From NCBI GenBank assembly GCA_964058805.1, contig CAXKVV010001489.1, positions 1-27,330 of the forward strand: a stretch of DNA of 27,330 bases, read 5' to 3'. Below are positions 8,027 to 19,550 of the stretch, piece by piece (position 1 is the stretch's first letter; each line of letters starts with the position of its first letter). The notes below the pieces were generated by a model. It was not told where the DNA came from and made no database searches. It saw only the letters and a program-made list of their open reading frames with translations. A program made the translations under genes and the position numbers. The stretch is from Schoenoplectus triqueter (taxonomy: Eukaryota > Streptophyta > Magnoliopsida > Poales > Cyperaceae).

Positions 8027-8117
8027 CTACCCGTTCACTACTATGAACGACCCGCCGACATAGGTATGCGACCCGTTCAGTGTCCTGAACGACCGGTTGA
8101 CATCTGCCAGACAGCCG
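8027..8117 (+). repeat. 21-bp motif array in R/U5 of the 5' LTR
   Basis: Cores start at 8027 (CTACCCG), 8048 (CGACCCG), 8069 (CGACCCG), 8090 (CGACCGG) and 8111 (ACAGCCG), every 21 bp. By the predicted start site, this part would be transcribed as leader. Confidence 0.85.
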
Positions 8118-8765
8118 TCAAACCAATTAACATAGGCTTCTATCGTGTATTATGAACGTTCAATGAAACTAATGGTCAGATTGACTCCTCAACTTTCGTG
8201 TGTTGGACTTTATAATGTTATTAGTTCATTAAAACATTTCTAGGATTATGACTAACCATAAATCAACTTGTTTTATACCTAAGTTCCGTTAATACCGTCG
8301 TATAACGCAATTTCCCCTCTCGGGTACTTATGGATCCGAAGATCAACTCAACAATGCATAAAATAAAGGTTGGTCAGTTGATATTAACAACCACACCGGA
8401 CTTGGCCTTCGTCCGCGGGTTTACCATACAAAACAACAATCAATTCATGCAAAGATATTATTAACGTGCAACAAGTTGAACATAATACAACAATAAAAAC
8501 GTAGCATAATCATCAATCCATTCACAACAATCTACCCTAATCCCTAAGAACAAGTAAACTACTCAGTCATGACAAAAGAACACAAAGAAAAGTAAAGAAA
8601 ATAAGAGATCATGTTGATAAAACCGAAGATCTCAAGATGAGCGAGGTGCTGTCTTTGTGGTCGAATTTCTCTCGAAATTCGTGCTCTCCAAGGTTGGTAG
8701 CCGCCTCCAATCTCTTCCCTTGAAACCCTACAAGATCCTCTCCCGAATCCCTGCAGAAACTCTCC

Positions 8766-8772
8766 TTTTATA
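8766..8772 (-). promoter_or_regulatory. TATA box of the 5' LTR promoter
   Basis: The minus strand reads TATAAAA within GGGGCTTATAAAAGGAGAG. Transcription would start about 30 bp further left (near 8735) and run toward gag. It is the best TATA match I noticed in the LTR on this strand, and both LTRs keep it. Confidence 0.65.
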
Positions 8773-8840
8773 AGCCCCAAAACGCGTCTCCAAAACAGAT
8801 CTTCAGCAGATTCCCTTCCAAAACTGGGTAGGGCCTTCAA

Positions 8841-9073
8841 CTACCCGTTGACAGTGGTGAACGACTCGTTGGGTCTTGTTCTGCCACGTAAAATCAGATG
8901 CAGCCATTTACATTGATGTATGCCAATACCTGAGTGTTTGGTGGTGCAAATCCAATGTGGACGACCCGTTGGTAATGGTGAGCGACTCGCATACATCAAT
9001 GTTCCAATGTGGAACTACTCGCCTGCCTCTGCAAACACTGCTGAACTGATCGCAGACAATGGTGGACGACCCG
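8841..9073 (+). repeat. 21-bp motif clusters just upstream of the LTR TATA box
   Basis: Cores: 8841 CTACCCG and 8862 CGACTCG (21 bp apart); then 8962 CGACCCG, 8983 CGACTCG, 9015 CTACTCG, 9046 CTGATCG and 9067 CGACCCG (21, 32, 31, 21). They lie about 70-300 bp upstream of the TATA box in the element sense. Two carry TTGACA or TTGACC, the core bound by plant WRKY factors; the others are degenerate there. The left LTR has the same set at 982-1214. Confidence 0.75.
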
Positions 9074-9314
9074 TTGACCTCTGCTCAGGGCCTCTACATG
9101 ACATCCCGCCTTCCGAAGCACTTTTTCAGTTGTCGGTTTTACTTGGCCAACTGTACAAACCAAGGGACGACTGTTTGGGGAACACCCAGGACAATCCCGC
9201 AACCACGTTCATCCGTTGTTTTGCCAGGTCAGATGAACTCAACCTAGGTTACGACATTTCTGGCACTTCGCAACTAGCCATATGTGGAATCTTCCTAACT
9301 CTCAATGATTGAAA

Positions 9315-9892
9315 GTGAAAAGTGGATGTGTTCGTGTTTGTGTGGACTCTCACAAGTCACTCCGCTAGGCACTTTGCGTGCTTTGGTAGACTCACTTATC
9401 TCTCAATATCACTCTCAACTGGTGTTTAGTGTGTGTATGGTAAGACTTTCACCATTCTCGTTGTTTTGACGCAAGCGCCAGGCACAACGAGTAGTCCTTT
9501 GTTCTGACCCCTCCAAGATCACACGAAGTGAACTCATCTTTGGGCGTGCAGTGCTTTTTCTTGGATATAACACCAAACACCAAAGGATTTAGCAAAAAGC
9601 CGGGTTCCCTTATGACCCAATGGAACCTGTGAGGGACAGGCGCCAAACCCTATCCATTCTAATTATTCCCGGTCGGAATGGACAACACCGGGGCCGCGTC
9701 TTTCGACACACGCGGCTATGCCTTTCTGTGGAACTCAGATGTTTCATTTAAAGTGGGTGAAGTGTGTATCAGTGCACATATATGTGGAATCTCACATCTC
9801 TCCAATAATTTGTGCCTTTGGCATTTTGGTAGATCTCACATTTCTCTCATTATTCCACTCAATTGGTGCGTGTTGGTAAGTTTCACCATGGT
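9315..9892. repeat. Diverged duplication inside U3 (copies 9315-9459 and 9753-9892)
   Basis: Both copies share the order GTGGACTCTCAC / GTGGAATCTCAC, then CTTTGGTAGACTCAC / TTTTGGTAGATCTCAC, CTCAACTGGTG / CTCAATTGGTG and GGTAAGACTTTCACCAT / GGTAAGTTTCACCAT. The left LTR has them at 1456-1600 and 1894-2033. Duplicated U3 segments often act as enhancers; that is inference. Confidence 0.65.
9457..9491. repeat. 8-bp inverted repeat in U3
   Basis: CTCGTTGT (9457-9464) pairs with ACAACGAG (9484-9491). The left LTR has it at 1598-1632. Nearby, CCATTC/GAATGG about 28 bp apart overall (9654-9681) could also pair. Confidence 0.5.
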
Positions 9893-10098
9893 GAGTTTTC
9901 CCATTTAGATAAGTTCAAGAAACACGTACCAGAAAGGCAGAAAAAGTGCTCCAAAAGTCGGGATTTCGTAATATTTCGAATCTGCAAGTCAAGAAAGAGG
10001 TACAACACGACAAATGCAATGATATGCCCTAAATTATAATTAATTGGACCAATAAAGCTTAAGTTTATACCAAAAGACACGGTTTTACCCTAAAGAAT

Positions 10099-10119
10099 AT
10101 GTGTGTAAAATACACACAT
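10099..10119. repeat. Perfect 9-bp inverted repeat at the U3 terminus (right LTR)
   Basis: ATGTGTGTA-AAA-TACACACAT, 2 bp inside the outer LTR end; same as 2239-2259. Confidence 0.8.
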
Positions 10120-10121
10120 CA

Positions 10122-11235
10122 AGCGCTTAACATGAAAATGAGACCAGACGTCCCCGGTAACGTTGAAAATGAGTCAGGGAGAGCAAAACATGAAAACGGT
10201 ACCCGACGCCCTCGGTTTCGCCGAAAATGAGTTCGGGTGCGAAAAACGTGATAACGGGACCCGACGCACTCGACACCAACGAAAACTAGTCCCGGCGCGT
10301 AAAACAAGAAAAGGGGACACGAACCCATCGGTACCGCTGAAAACGTGTCCGGGCGCGAAAAATCTGAAAAACGATCTCGACAGCCTCAGTACCGCAAAAA
10401 ACGAGTCCGGGCGCGCAAAACGTGAAAACGGGACCCGATGCACTTAGCACCAACAAAAATGAGTCCGGGAGTGCAAAACTTGAAAACAGTACCTGACGCC
10501 CTCGGTACCGCCGAAAACGAGTCCGGGCGCGCAAAACATGAAAACGGGACCCGACTCCCTCGGTACCGCCGAAAATGAGTTCGGGCGCGCAAAACATGAA
10601 AATGGAACCCGACGCACTCGGCACCACCGAAAATGAGTCTAGGAGCGCAAAACTTAAAAACGGGACTAGATGCCCTCAGTACCGTCGAAAACGAGTCAGG
10701 GAGCGCAAAACTTGAAAACGGTACCCGACGCCGTCGATACTGCCGAAAACGTGCCCGGGTGCTTAAAACGTGAAAATGAGACTCGATGCCCTCGGTACCG
10801 CCGAAACCAAGTCTGGGAGCGAAAAACTTGAAAACAGTACGCGACACCCTCGGTACCGCCGAAAACGAGTCCGGGCGCGTAAAACATGAAAACGGGACAC
10901 GACGCCTTTGGTACCGCAAAAAATGAGTCCGAGCGTGCAAAACATGAATAAGAGACCCGACCCACTCCGCACCGTCGAAAATGAATCCAGGAGCGCAAAA
11001 CTGGAAAACGGGACCCGATGCCCTCGGTATCGCTGAATACGAGAAAGGGCGCGCAAAGTAAGAAAACGAGACCCGACGCCCTCGACTCCGTTGAAAATGA
11101 GTCCGGGAGCGCAAAACATGAAAACGGGACCCGACGCCATCAGTATCGCTGAAAAAGTGACCTGGCGAGCAAAGCTTGAAAACGGGACACGACGCCCTCA
11201 GTACAGCCGAAAACGAGTCCGGACGCGCAAAACAT
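10122..11235. repeat. Duplicated satellite block, copy 1
   Basis: About 19 consecutive variant units recur in the same order at 13680-14760. Shared rare marks include AGCGCTTAACATG, GTCCCCGGTAACGTTG, AAAACAAGAAAAGGGGAC, CACTCCGCACCGTC and GAGCAAAGCTTG. The offset falls from 3558 to 3530 bp across the block, so small indels have followed the duplication. Confidence 0.85.
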
Positions 11236-13679
11236 TAAAACGGGACGCGACGCCCTTGGTACCGCCAAAAATGAGTCTAGGAGCGTAAAACATGTATAAG
11301 AGACCCGACGCACTCGGCACCGTAGAAAACCAGTTTGGGAGCGCAAAACATGAAAACGGGACCCGACGCCCTCGGTATCGCTGAACACGAGAACAGGAGC
11401 GCAAAATTGGAAAACGGGACCTGACGCCCTCGGTATTGCTGAACACGAGAACGGGCGCGCAAAACATGAAAACGAGACCCGACACCCTCGGTACCGTCGA
11501 AAACGATTCCGGGAGCGCAAAACATGAAAACGGGACCCGACGCCATCGGTACCGCCGAAAACGAGTTCGGGAGCACAAAACATGAAAACGGGACCCGACG
11601 CCATAGGTACCATTGAAAACGAATCCAGGGCATGCAAAACGTGAAAATGGGACGCGACGCCCTCGACACCGCCGAAAACGAGTTCGGGAGCGCAAAATGT
11701 GAAAACGGGACCCGACGCCCTCGGTACCCCCGAAAACAAGTCCGGGAGGGCAAATCGTGAAAATGGGACCCGACGCCCCTGGTACCGCCGAAAATGACTC
11801 CGGGAGCGCAAAACTTGATATCGAGACCTTACGCACTCGGTACAGCTGAAAACGAGTCTGGGCGTGGAAAAAATGAAAACGCGACACGACGCCCTTGGTA
11901 CCGCCGAAAATAAGTCCGGGCGCGCAAAACATGAATAAGAGACCCGACGCACTCTTCACCGTCGAAAAGGAGTCCGAGCGCGCAAAACATGAAAACGGAA
12001 CCCGACGCCCTCGGTACCGCCGAAAATGAGTCCGGGCGTGCAAAATGTGAAAACGGGTCCCGACGCCATCGGTTTCGCCGAAAATGAGTCCGGACGCGTA
12101 AAACGCGAAAACAGGACCTGACGCCATCGGTACCGCCGAAAATGAGACCGGGCGCGCAAAACATGAAAACGGTACCCCACGCCCTCGGCTTCGCCGAAAA
12201 TGAGTCCGGGTGCGAAAAACGTGATGACGGGACCCGACACACTCGACACCAACGGAAACTAGTCCTGGCGTGCAAAACATGAAAACGGGACCCGACGCCC
12301 CCAGTACCGCCGAAAATGAGTCCAGGAGCGCTAAACGTGAAAACGAGACCCGACGCCCCCGGTACCATCAAAAACAAGTCCGGGAGTGTAAAACGTGAAA
12401 ACGGGACCCGACGCCAACGGTACCGCCGAAAATGAGTCCGGGCGCGCAAAACGCGAAAAGAGGACCTGACTCCCCCGGTACCGCCGACAACGGGTCCGGG
12501 AGAGCAAAACATAAAAACGGAATCCGACGCCCTCGGTAGCATCGAAAACGAGTCGGGGCGCGCAAAACATGAAAACGGGACCCGACGCCCTCGGTACCGT
12601 CGAAACGAGTCCCGATGCGAAAAACATGAAAACGGTACCTGACGTCGTCGGTTTCGCCGAAAATGAATCCCGGCGCGCAAAAAATGAAAACGGGACACGA
12701 CGCCATCAACACCGCTGAAAACGTGTTTGGGCGTGAAAAATGTGAAAACGGATCCCGACGCCCTCGATACCGTCAAAAATGAGTCCGGGCACGCAAAACG
12801 TAAAACTGGACCCGATGCACTTAGCACCAACAAAAATGAGTCCGGGAGCGCAAAACATGAAAACGTGACCCAACGTCAATGGTATCGCCGAAAACGAGAC
12901 CCGACGCCTTTGGTACCGTCGAAAATGAGTCCGGGATCGCTAAACATGAAAACGGAACCCGACGCCCTCGGTACCATCGAAAATGAGTCGGGGCGCGCAA
13001 AACATGAAAACGGGACCCGACGTCCTCGGTACCGCCGAAAACGAATCCGGGAGCGCTTGACATAAAAACGAGACTAGACGCCCTCGGTAACGTCGAAAAT
13101 GAGTCCAGGCATGCAAAACATTAAAACGGTACCCGACGCCCTCGGTTTCACCGAAAATGAGTTCGGGTGCGAAAAACATGATAACGGGACCCGACGCACT
13201 CAAAACCAACGAAACTAGTCCTGGCGCACAAACCATGAAAACGGGACACGATGTCATCAGTAACGCTGAAAACGTGTCCAGGCGCGAAAAATGTGACCCG
13301 ACGCCCTCGGTATCGCTGAACACGAGAACGGGTGCGCAAAACATGAAAATGAGACCCGACCCCCTCGGTACCGACGAAAATGAGTCCGGGCGCGCAAAAC
13401 GTGAAAACGGGACCCGATGCATTGAGCACCATAGAAAATGAGTCCGGGCGCGCAAAACGTGAAAACGTGACCCGACGCCACCGGTACCGCCGAAAACGAG
13501 TCCGGGAGTGCAAAACGTGAAAACGAGACTCAACGCCTTCGGTACCGTCGAAAACGAGTCCGGGATCGCTAAACATGAAAACGGAACCCGACGCCCTCGG
13601 TACCATCAAAAACGATCGGGGCATGCAAAACTTGAAAAGGGACCCGACGCCCTCGGTACCGCCGAAAACGAATCCGGGA

Positions 13680-14760
13680 GCGCTTAACATGAAAACGAGA
13701 CCAGACGTCCCCGGTAACGTTGAAAACGAGTCAGGGAGCGCAAAACATGAAAACGGTACCCGACGCCCTCGGTTTCGCCAAAAATGAGTTCGGGTGCGAA
13801 AAACGTGATAACGGGACCGGACGCACTCGACACCTACGAAAACTAGTACCGGCGCGTAAAACAAGAAAAGGGGACCCGAAGCCATCGGTACCGCTGAAAA
13901 CGGATCCCGACACCCTCGGTACCGCAAAAAATGAATCCGGGCGCGCAAAACGTGAAAACGGGACCCGATGCACTTAGCACCAACGAAAATGAGTCCGGGA
14001 GTGCAAAACTTGAAAACAGGACCTGACGCCATCGGTACCGCCGAAAACGAGTCCGAGCGCGCAAAACATGAAAACGGGACCCGACTCCCTCGATAACGCC
14101 GAAAACGAGTCCGGGCGCGCAAAACGTGAAAATGGGACCAAACGCACTCGGCATCACCATAAATGAGTCTAGGAGCGCATAACTTAAAAACGGGACCAGA
14201 TGCCCTCAGTACCGCCGAAAATGAGTTAGGGAGCGCAAAACTTGAAAACGGTACCCGACGCCGTCGATTCCGTCGAAAACGTGCCCGGGCGCTTAAAATG
14301 TGAAAACGAGACCCGATGCCCTCGGTACCGCCGAAACTAAGTCCAGGAGCGTAAAACTTGAAAACGGTACCTAACACCCTCGGTACCGCCGAAAACGAGT
14401 CCGAGCGCGTAAAACATGAAAACGGGACGCGACGCCCTTGGTACCGCCAAAAATTAGTCCGAGTGCGCAAAACATGAATAAGAGACCCCACCCACTCCGC
14501 ACCGTCGAAAACGAGTCCGGGAGTGCAAAACTGGAAAACGGGACCCGACGCCCTCGGAATCGCTGAACACGAGAAAGGGCGTGCAAAACAATAAAACGAG
14601 ACCCGACGCCCTCGATACCGTTGAAAATGAGTCCAGGAGCGCAAAACAAGAAAACGGGACTCGACGCCATCAGTACCGCCGAAAAAGAGTCCAGGCGAGC
14701 AAAGCTTGAAAACGGGACACGACGCCCTCAGTACAGCCAAAAACGAGTCCGGGCGCGCTT
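13680..14760. repeat. Duplicated satellite block, copy 2
   Basis: Counterpart of 10122-11235 with the same order of variant units. One loss is visible near 13900, where the GTGTCCGGGCGCG unit is shortened. Confidence 0.85.
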
Positions 14761-17700
14761 AGCATGAAAACGAGACCAGAGGCCCTCGGTAACGTCGAAA
14801 ACGAGTCAGAGCGCACAAAACATGAAAACGGTACGCGACGCCCTCGATTTCGCAGAAAATGAGTTCGGGTGCGAAAAACGTGATAATGTGTCCGGGCGCG
14901 AAAAACGTGAAAACGCACTCGACACCAACGAAAACTTGTCCCGGCGCTCAATACATGAAAACGAGTCCGGGCGCGAAAAATGTGAAAACGGATCCCGACG
15001 CCCTCTGTACCGCAGAAAATGAGTCCGGGCGTGCAAAACGTGAAAACGGGACCCGATGCACTTAGCACCAACGAAAATGAGTCCGGGAGCGCAAAACTTG
15101 AAAATAGGACCTGACGCCCTCGGTACCGCCAAAATCGAGTCCGAGCGCGAAAAACATGAAAACGGGACGCGACGCCCTTGGTATCGCCGAAAATGAGTCA
15201 GGGCGCTCAAAACAGGAAAATGAGACCCGACACCCTCGATACCGCCAAAAACGAGTCCGGGAGAGCAAAACATGAAAACGGGACCCGACGCCATCGGTAC
15301 CGTCGAAAACGAGTTCGGGAGCGCAAAACATGAAAACGGGACCCGGCACAATCGGTATCGTCGAAAACGTGTCCGGGGCACGCAAAACGTGAATTCGGGA
15401 CGCGACACACTCGACTCCGCCGAAGACGAGTTCAGGAGCGCAAAACGTTAAAACGGGACCCGACGCCCTCGGTTCCACCGAAAACGAGTTTGGACGCGCA
15501 AAACATGAAAACGGGACCCGACGCCATCAGTACCGCCGAAAAAGAGTCCGAACGAGCAAAGCTTGAAAACGGGACATGACGCCCTCAGTATAGCCGAAAA
15601 CGCGTCCGGGCGCACAAAACATGAAAACGGGACACGACACACTCGGTACCCCCGAAGATAAGTCCGGGAGGGCAAAACGTGAAAATGGCACCCGACGCCC
15701 TCGGTACCGCCGAAAATGAGTGCGGGCGCGGAAAACGTGAGAACGAGACCCTACGCACTCGGTACCGCTGAAAACGAGTCTAGGCGCGAAAAACAAAAAA
15801 AGTTACCCGACGCCCTCGGTACTGCCGAAAACTAGTTTGTACACGCAAAACATGAATACGGGACCTGAAGCCATCAGTACAGTCGAAAAGGAGTTCGGGC
15901 GCGCAAAACAACGGAACTCGACGCCCTCGGTACCATCGAAAACGAGTCCGGGAGAGCTAAGCATGAAAACGGAACCCGACGCCCTCGGTACCATCGAAAA
16001 CGAGTCGGGGCGGGCAAAACATGAAAACGGGACCCGACGCCCTCGGTACCGTCGAAAATGAATCCGGGAGAGCTTCACATTAAAACGAGACCAGACACCC
16101 TCGGTAACGTCGAAAACGAGTCCTGGCGCGCAAAACATGAAAACGTACCCGACGTCCTCGGTTTCGCGGAAAATGAGATCGGGTGCGAAAAACGTGATAA
16201 CGGGACCCGACGCACTCGACACCAACGAAAACTAGTCCCGGCGCGTAAAACATGAAAACGGGTCCCGACGCCATCGGTACCGCTGAAAACGTGTCCGGGC
16301 GCGAAAAATCTGAAAAAGGATCCCGACACCCTCGGTACCGCAAAAAACGAGTCCGGGCGGGCAAAACGTGAAAACGGGACCCGATGCACTTAGCAACAAA
16401 GAAAAAGAGTCCGGGAGCGCAAAGCATGAAAACAGGACCTGACGCCCTCGGTACCGCCGAAAATGAGTCTGATAGCGAAAAACATGAAAACGGGACGCGA
16501 CGCCCTTGGTACCACCGAAAATGAGTTAAGGCACGCAAAACATGAATAAGAGACTTGACGCACGCGGCACCGTCGAAAATGAGTCCGGGCGCGCAAAACA
16601 TGAAAACGGAACCCGACTCCCTCGGTACCGCCGAAAATGAGTCCGAGCGCGTAAAACATGAAAACGGGACACGACGCCCTTGGTACCGCCAAAAATGAGT
16701 CCGAGCGCGCAAAACATGAATAAGTGACCCGACCCACTCCGCACCGTCAAAAACGAGTCCGGGAGCGCAAAACTGGAAAACGGGACCCGACGCCCTCGAT
16801 ATCGCTGAACACGAGAACGGGTGCGGAAAACATGAAATTGAGACCCAACGCCCTCGGTACCGCCGAAAACGAGTTCGGGAGCACAAAACATGAAAACGGG
16901 ACCTGACGCCATCGGTACCGCCGAAAATGAGTTCGGGAGCGCAAAACATGAAAACGGGACCCGACACCTTCGGTACCGTCGAAAACGAGTCCGGGGCACG
17001 CAAACGTGAAAACGGGACGCGACGCACTCGACACCGTCGAACACGAGTTCGGGTGCGCAAAACGTTCAAACGGGACCCGACGCCCTCGGTACCGTCGAAA
17101 ATGAGTTTGGACACGCATAACATGAAAGCGGGACCCGACGCCATCACTACTGCCGCAAAAGAGTCCGGGCAAGCAAAGCTTGAAAACGGGACATGACGCC
17201 CTCAGTACCCCCGAAAACAAGTCCGGGAGGGCAAAACGTGAAAATGGGATCCGACGCCCTCAATACCGCCGAAAATGAGTCCGGGCGCGCTAATCGTGAG
17301 ATCGAGACCCTACGCACTCGGTACTGCTGAAAACGAGTCTAGGGAAGGAAAACATGAAAACGGGACGCGACACGCTTGGAACCGTCGAAAATGAGTCCGG
17401 GCGTGCAAAACATGAATAAGAGACCCGACGCCCTCGGCACCGTCAAAATCGAGTCCGAGCGCGCAAAACATTAAAATGGAACCTGACGCCCTCGGTACCG
17501 CCGAAAATGAGTCCGGGCGCGCAAAATGTGAAAACAGGACCCGACGCCATCGGTGCCGCAAAAAACGAGTCCGGGCGCGCAAAACGTGAAAACATGACCT
17601 AATGCCCCCAGGACCGCTGAAAACGAGTCCGGGAGCGCAAAATATGAAAACTACACCCGACGCCATCGGTACCGTCAAAAACGAGTCCAGGAGAGCTAAA

Positions 17701-19316
17701 CATGAAAACGGGACCCGACGCCCTCGATACCATCGAAAACGAGTCAGGGCGCGCAAAACATGAAAACGGGACCCGACGCTCTCGGTACCGTCGAAAACGA
17801 ATCCGGGAGCGCTTAACATTAAAACGAGAACAGACGCCCTCGGTACCGTCGAAAATGAGTCCAGGCGCGCAAAACATGAAAACGGTAACCAACGCCCTCG
17901 GTTTCGCCGAAAATGAGTCCGGGTGCGAAAAACGTGATAACGCGACCCGACGCACTCGACACCAACGACAAATAATCCCGTCGCGCAAAACATGAAAACG
18001 GTACCCGACGCCATCAGTACCACTGAAAACGTGTTCGGGCGCGAAAAATGTGAAAACGGATCCCGACGCCCTCGGTACCGCAGAAAATGAGTCCGGGCGC
18101 GCAAAACGTGAAAACAAGATCCAATGCACTTAGCACCCAGGAAAATGAGTCCGGGAGCGCAAAACATGAAAACATGACCCGACGCCACCGGTACCGCCGA
18201 AAACGAGTCTTGGAGCGCAAAACGTGAAAACGAGACCCAACGCCTTCGGTACCGTCGAAAACGAGTCCGGGATTTCTAAACATGAAAACGGAACCCGACG
18301 CCCTCGGTACCATCGAAAACGAGTCGCGGCGCGCAAAACATGAAAACGGGACCCGACGCCCTCGGTAACGCCAAAAATAAATCCGGGAGCGCTTAACATG
18401 AAAACGAGGCGAGACGCCCTCGGTAACGTCGAAAACAAGTCCGGGCGCGCAAAACATGAAAACGGTACCCGACGCGCTCGGTTTCGCCGAAAATGAGTTC
18501 GGGTGCGAAAAACATTAAAACGGGAAACTTGAAAACAGGACCTGACGCCATCGGTATCGCTGAAAACGTGTCTGGGCGCGAAAAATGTGAAAACGGATCC
18601 TGACGCCCTCTTTACCGCAGAAAATGAGTCAGGGTGCGCAAAACGTGAAAACGGGACCCGATGCACTTAGCACCAACGAAAATGAGTCCGGGAGCGCAAA
18701 ACTTGAAAATAGGACCTGACGCCCTCGGTACAGCTAAAAATGAGTCCGAGCGCGCAAAACATGAAAACGGGACCTGACGCCATCAGTACCGCTGAAAACG
18801 TGTCCGGGCGCGAAAACTATGAAAACCGATCCTGACGCCCTCGGTACCGGCGAAAATGAGTCCGGGCGCGCAAAACGTGAATAAGAGACCCGACGCACTC
18901 GGCACCGTCGAAAAGGAGTCCGGGCGCGCAAAACATTAAAACGAAACCTGACGCCCTCGATACCGCCGAAAAGGAGTCCGGGCACGCAAAACGTGAAAAC
19001 GGGACCTGACGCACTCGGCACCACCGAAAAATGAGTCCGGGAGCGCAAAAAATGAAAACGGGACCCGACGCCCTCGGTACCGCCGAAAATAAGTCCGGGT
19101 GCGCAAAACGTGAAAACGAGACCCGACGCCATCGGTATCGCTGAAAACAAGTCTGGGCGCGCAAAACGTGAAAACAGGACCTGACGCCCTCGATACCGCC
19201 GAAAATGGATCCGAGAACGCGAAACATGAAAACGGGACCCGACGCCCCCGATACCGCCGAAAAACGATTCCGAGAGCGCAAAACATGAAAACGGGACCCA
19301 ACTCCCTCGGTACCGT

Positions 19317-19550
19317 CGAAAATGAATCCGGGATCGCTTAACATGAAAACTAGACCAGACGCCCTCGGTACAGTCGAAAACGAGTCCGGGCTCGCAAAAC
19401 ATGAAAACGGTACCCGACGTCCTCGGTTACCGTCGAAAATGAATCCGGGATCGCTAAACATGAAAACTAGACCAGACGCCCTCGGTACAGTCGAAAACGA
19501 GTCCGGGCTCGCAAAACATGAAAACGGTACCCAACGTCCTCGGTTTCGCC
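19317..19550. repeat. Two-unit tandem duplication (117-bp offset)
   Basis: The stretch with GAATCCGGGATCGCT, AAAACTAGACCAGACG and GGTACAGTCG occurs twice, 117 bp apart (two units plus an inserted T in GGTTACC). The copies are almost identical, so the event is recent. Confidence 0.85.

Larger units (their letters stand above)
169..10121 (-). mobile_element. Athila-type Ty3/gypsy LTR retrotransposon, recent but internally deleted
   Basis: Seen: two near-identical LTRs (202-2261 truncated, 7695-10121 complete), a tRNA-Asp-type primer-binding site beside the right LTR, a purine tract beside the left LTR, and on the minus strand a Gag-protease frame plus an integrase tail. The element reads right to left. 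Family knowledge: the Gag sequence type, the LRSGK motif, the DLGAS protease site and the GKPCHLPVE integrase motif mark the Athila lineage of plants. The internal region is 5433 bp, shorter than usual, because reverse transcriptase, RNase H and the integrase core are missing. LTR divergence of about 0.6% implies a few hundred thousand years at commonly used plant rates, which is an inference. No clean target-site duplication remains because the left end is rearranged. Confidence 0.92.
7695..10121 (-). repeat. 5' LTR of the element (right), complete, 2427 bp
   Basis: On the plus strand it begins TGATGTTGGG and ends ACACACATCA, so the ends form a 6-bp inverted repeat TGATGT/ACATCA. The boundaries are set by the primer-binding site on the left and by satellite on the right. 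In the element sense U3 runs from 10121 to about 8740, with TATAAAA at 8772-8766; R plus U5 covers the remaining roughly 1 kb. It contains two 21-bp motif clusters, a diverged internal duplication (9315-9459 and 9753-9892) and hairpins at 9457-9491 and 10099-10119. It carries no supported gene. Confidence 0.93.

Noticed and set aside
10163..10447. Plus-strand frames in the satellite (rich in K, T, N, D)
   Set aside because: They arise from the same repeat, are short, and end wherever the unit brings TGA into frame.
13148..14740. 530-codon minus-strand frame, and many similar frames of 100-395 codons across 10122-27330
   Set aside because: They are products of a stop-free 58-bp satellite. The peptide repeats every 58 residues through all three frames, overlapping frames are equally open, and there is no domain, splice or promoter evidence.
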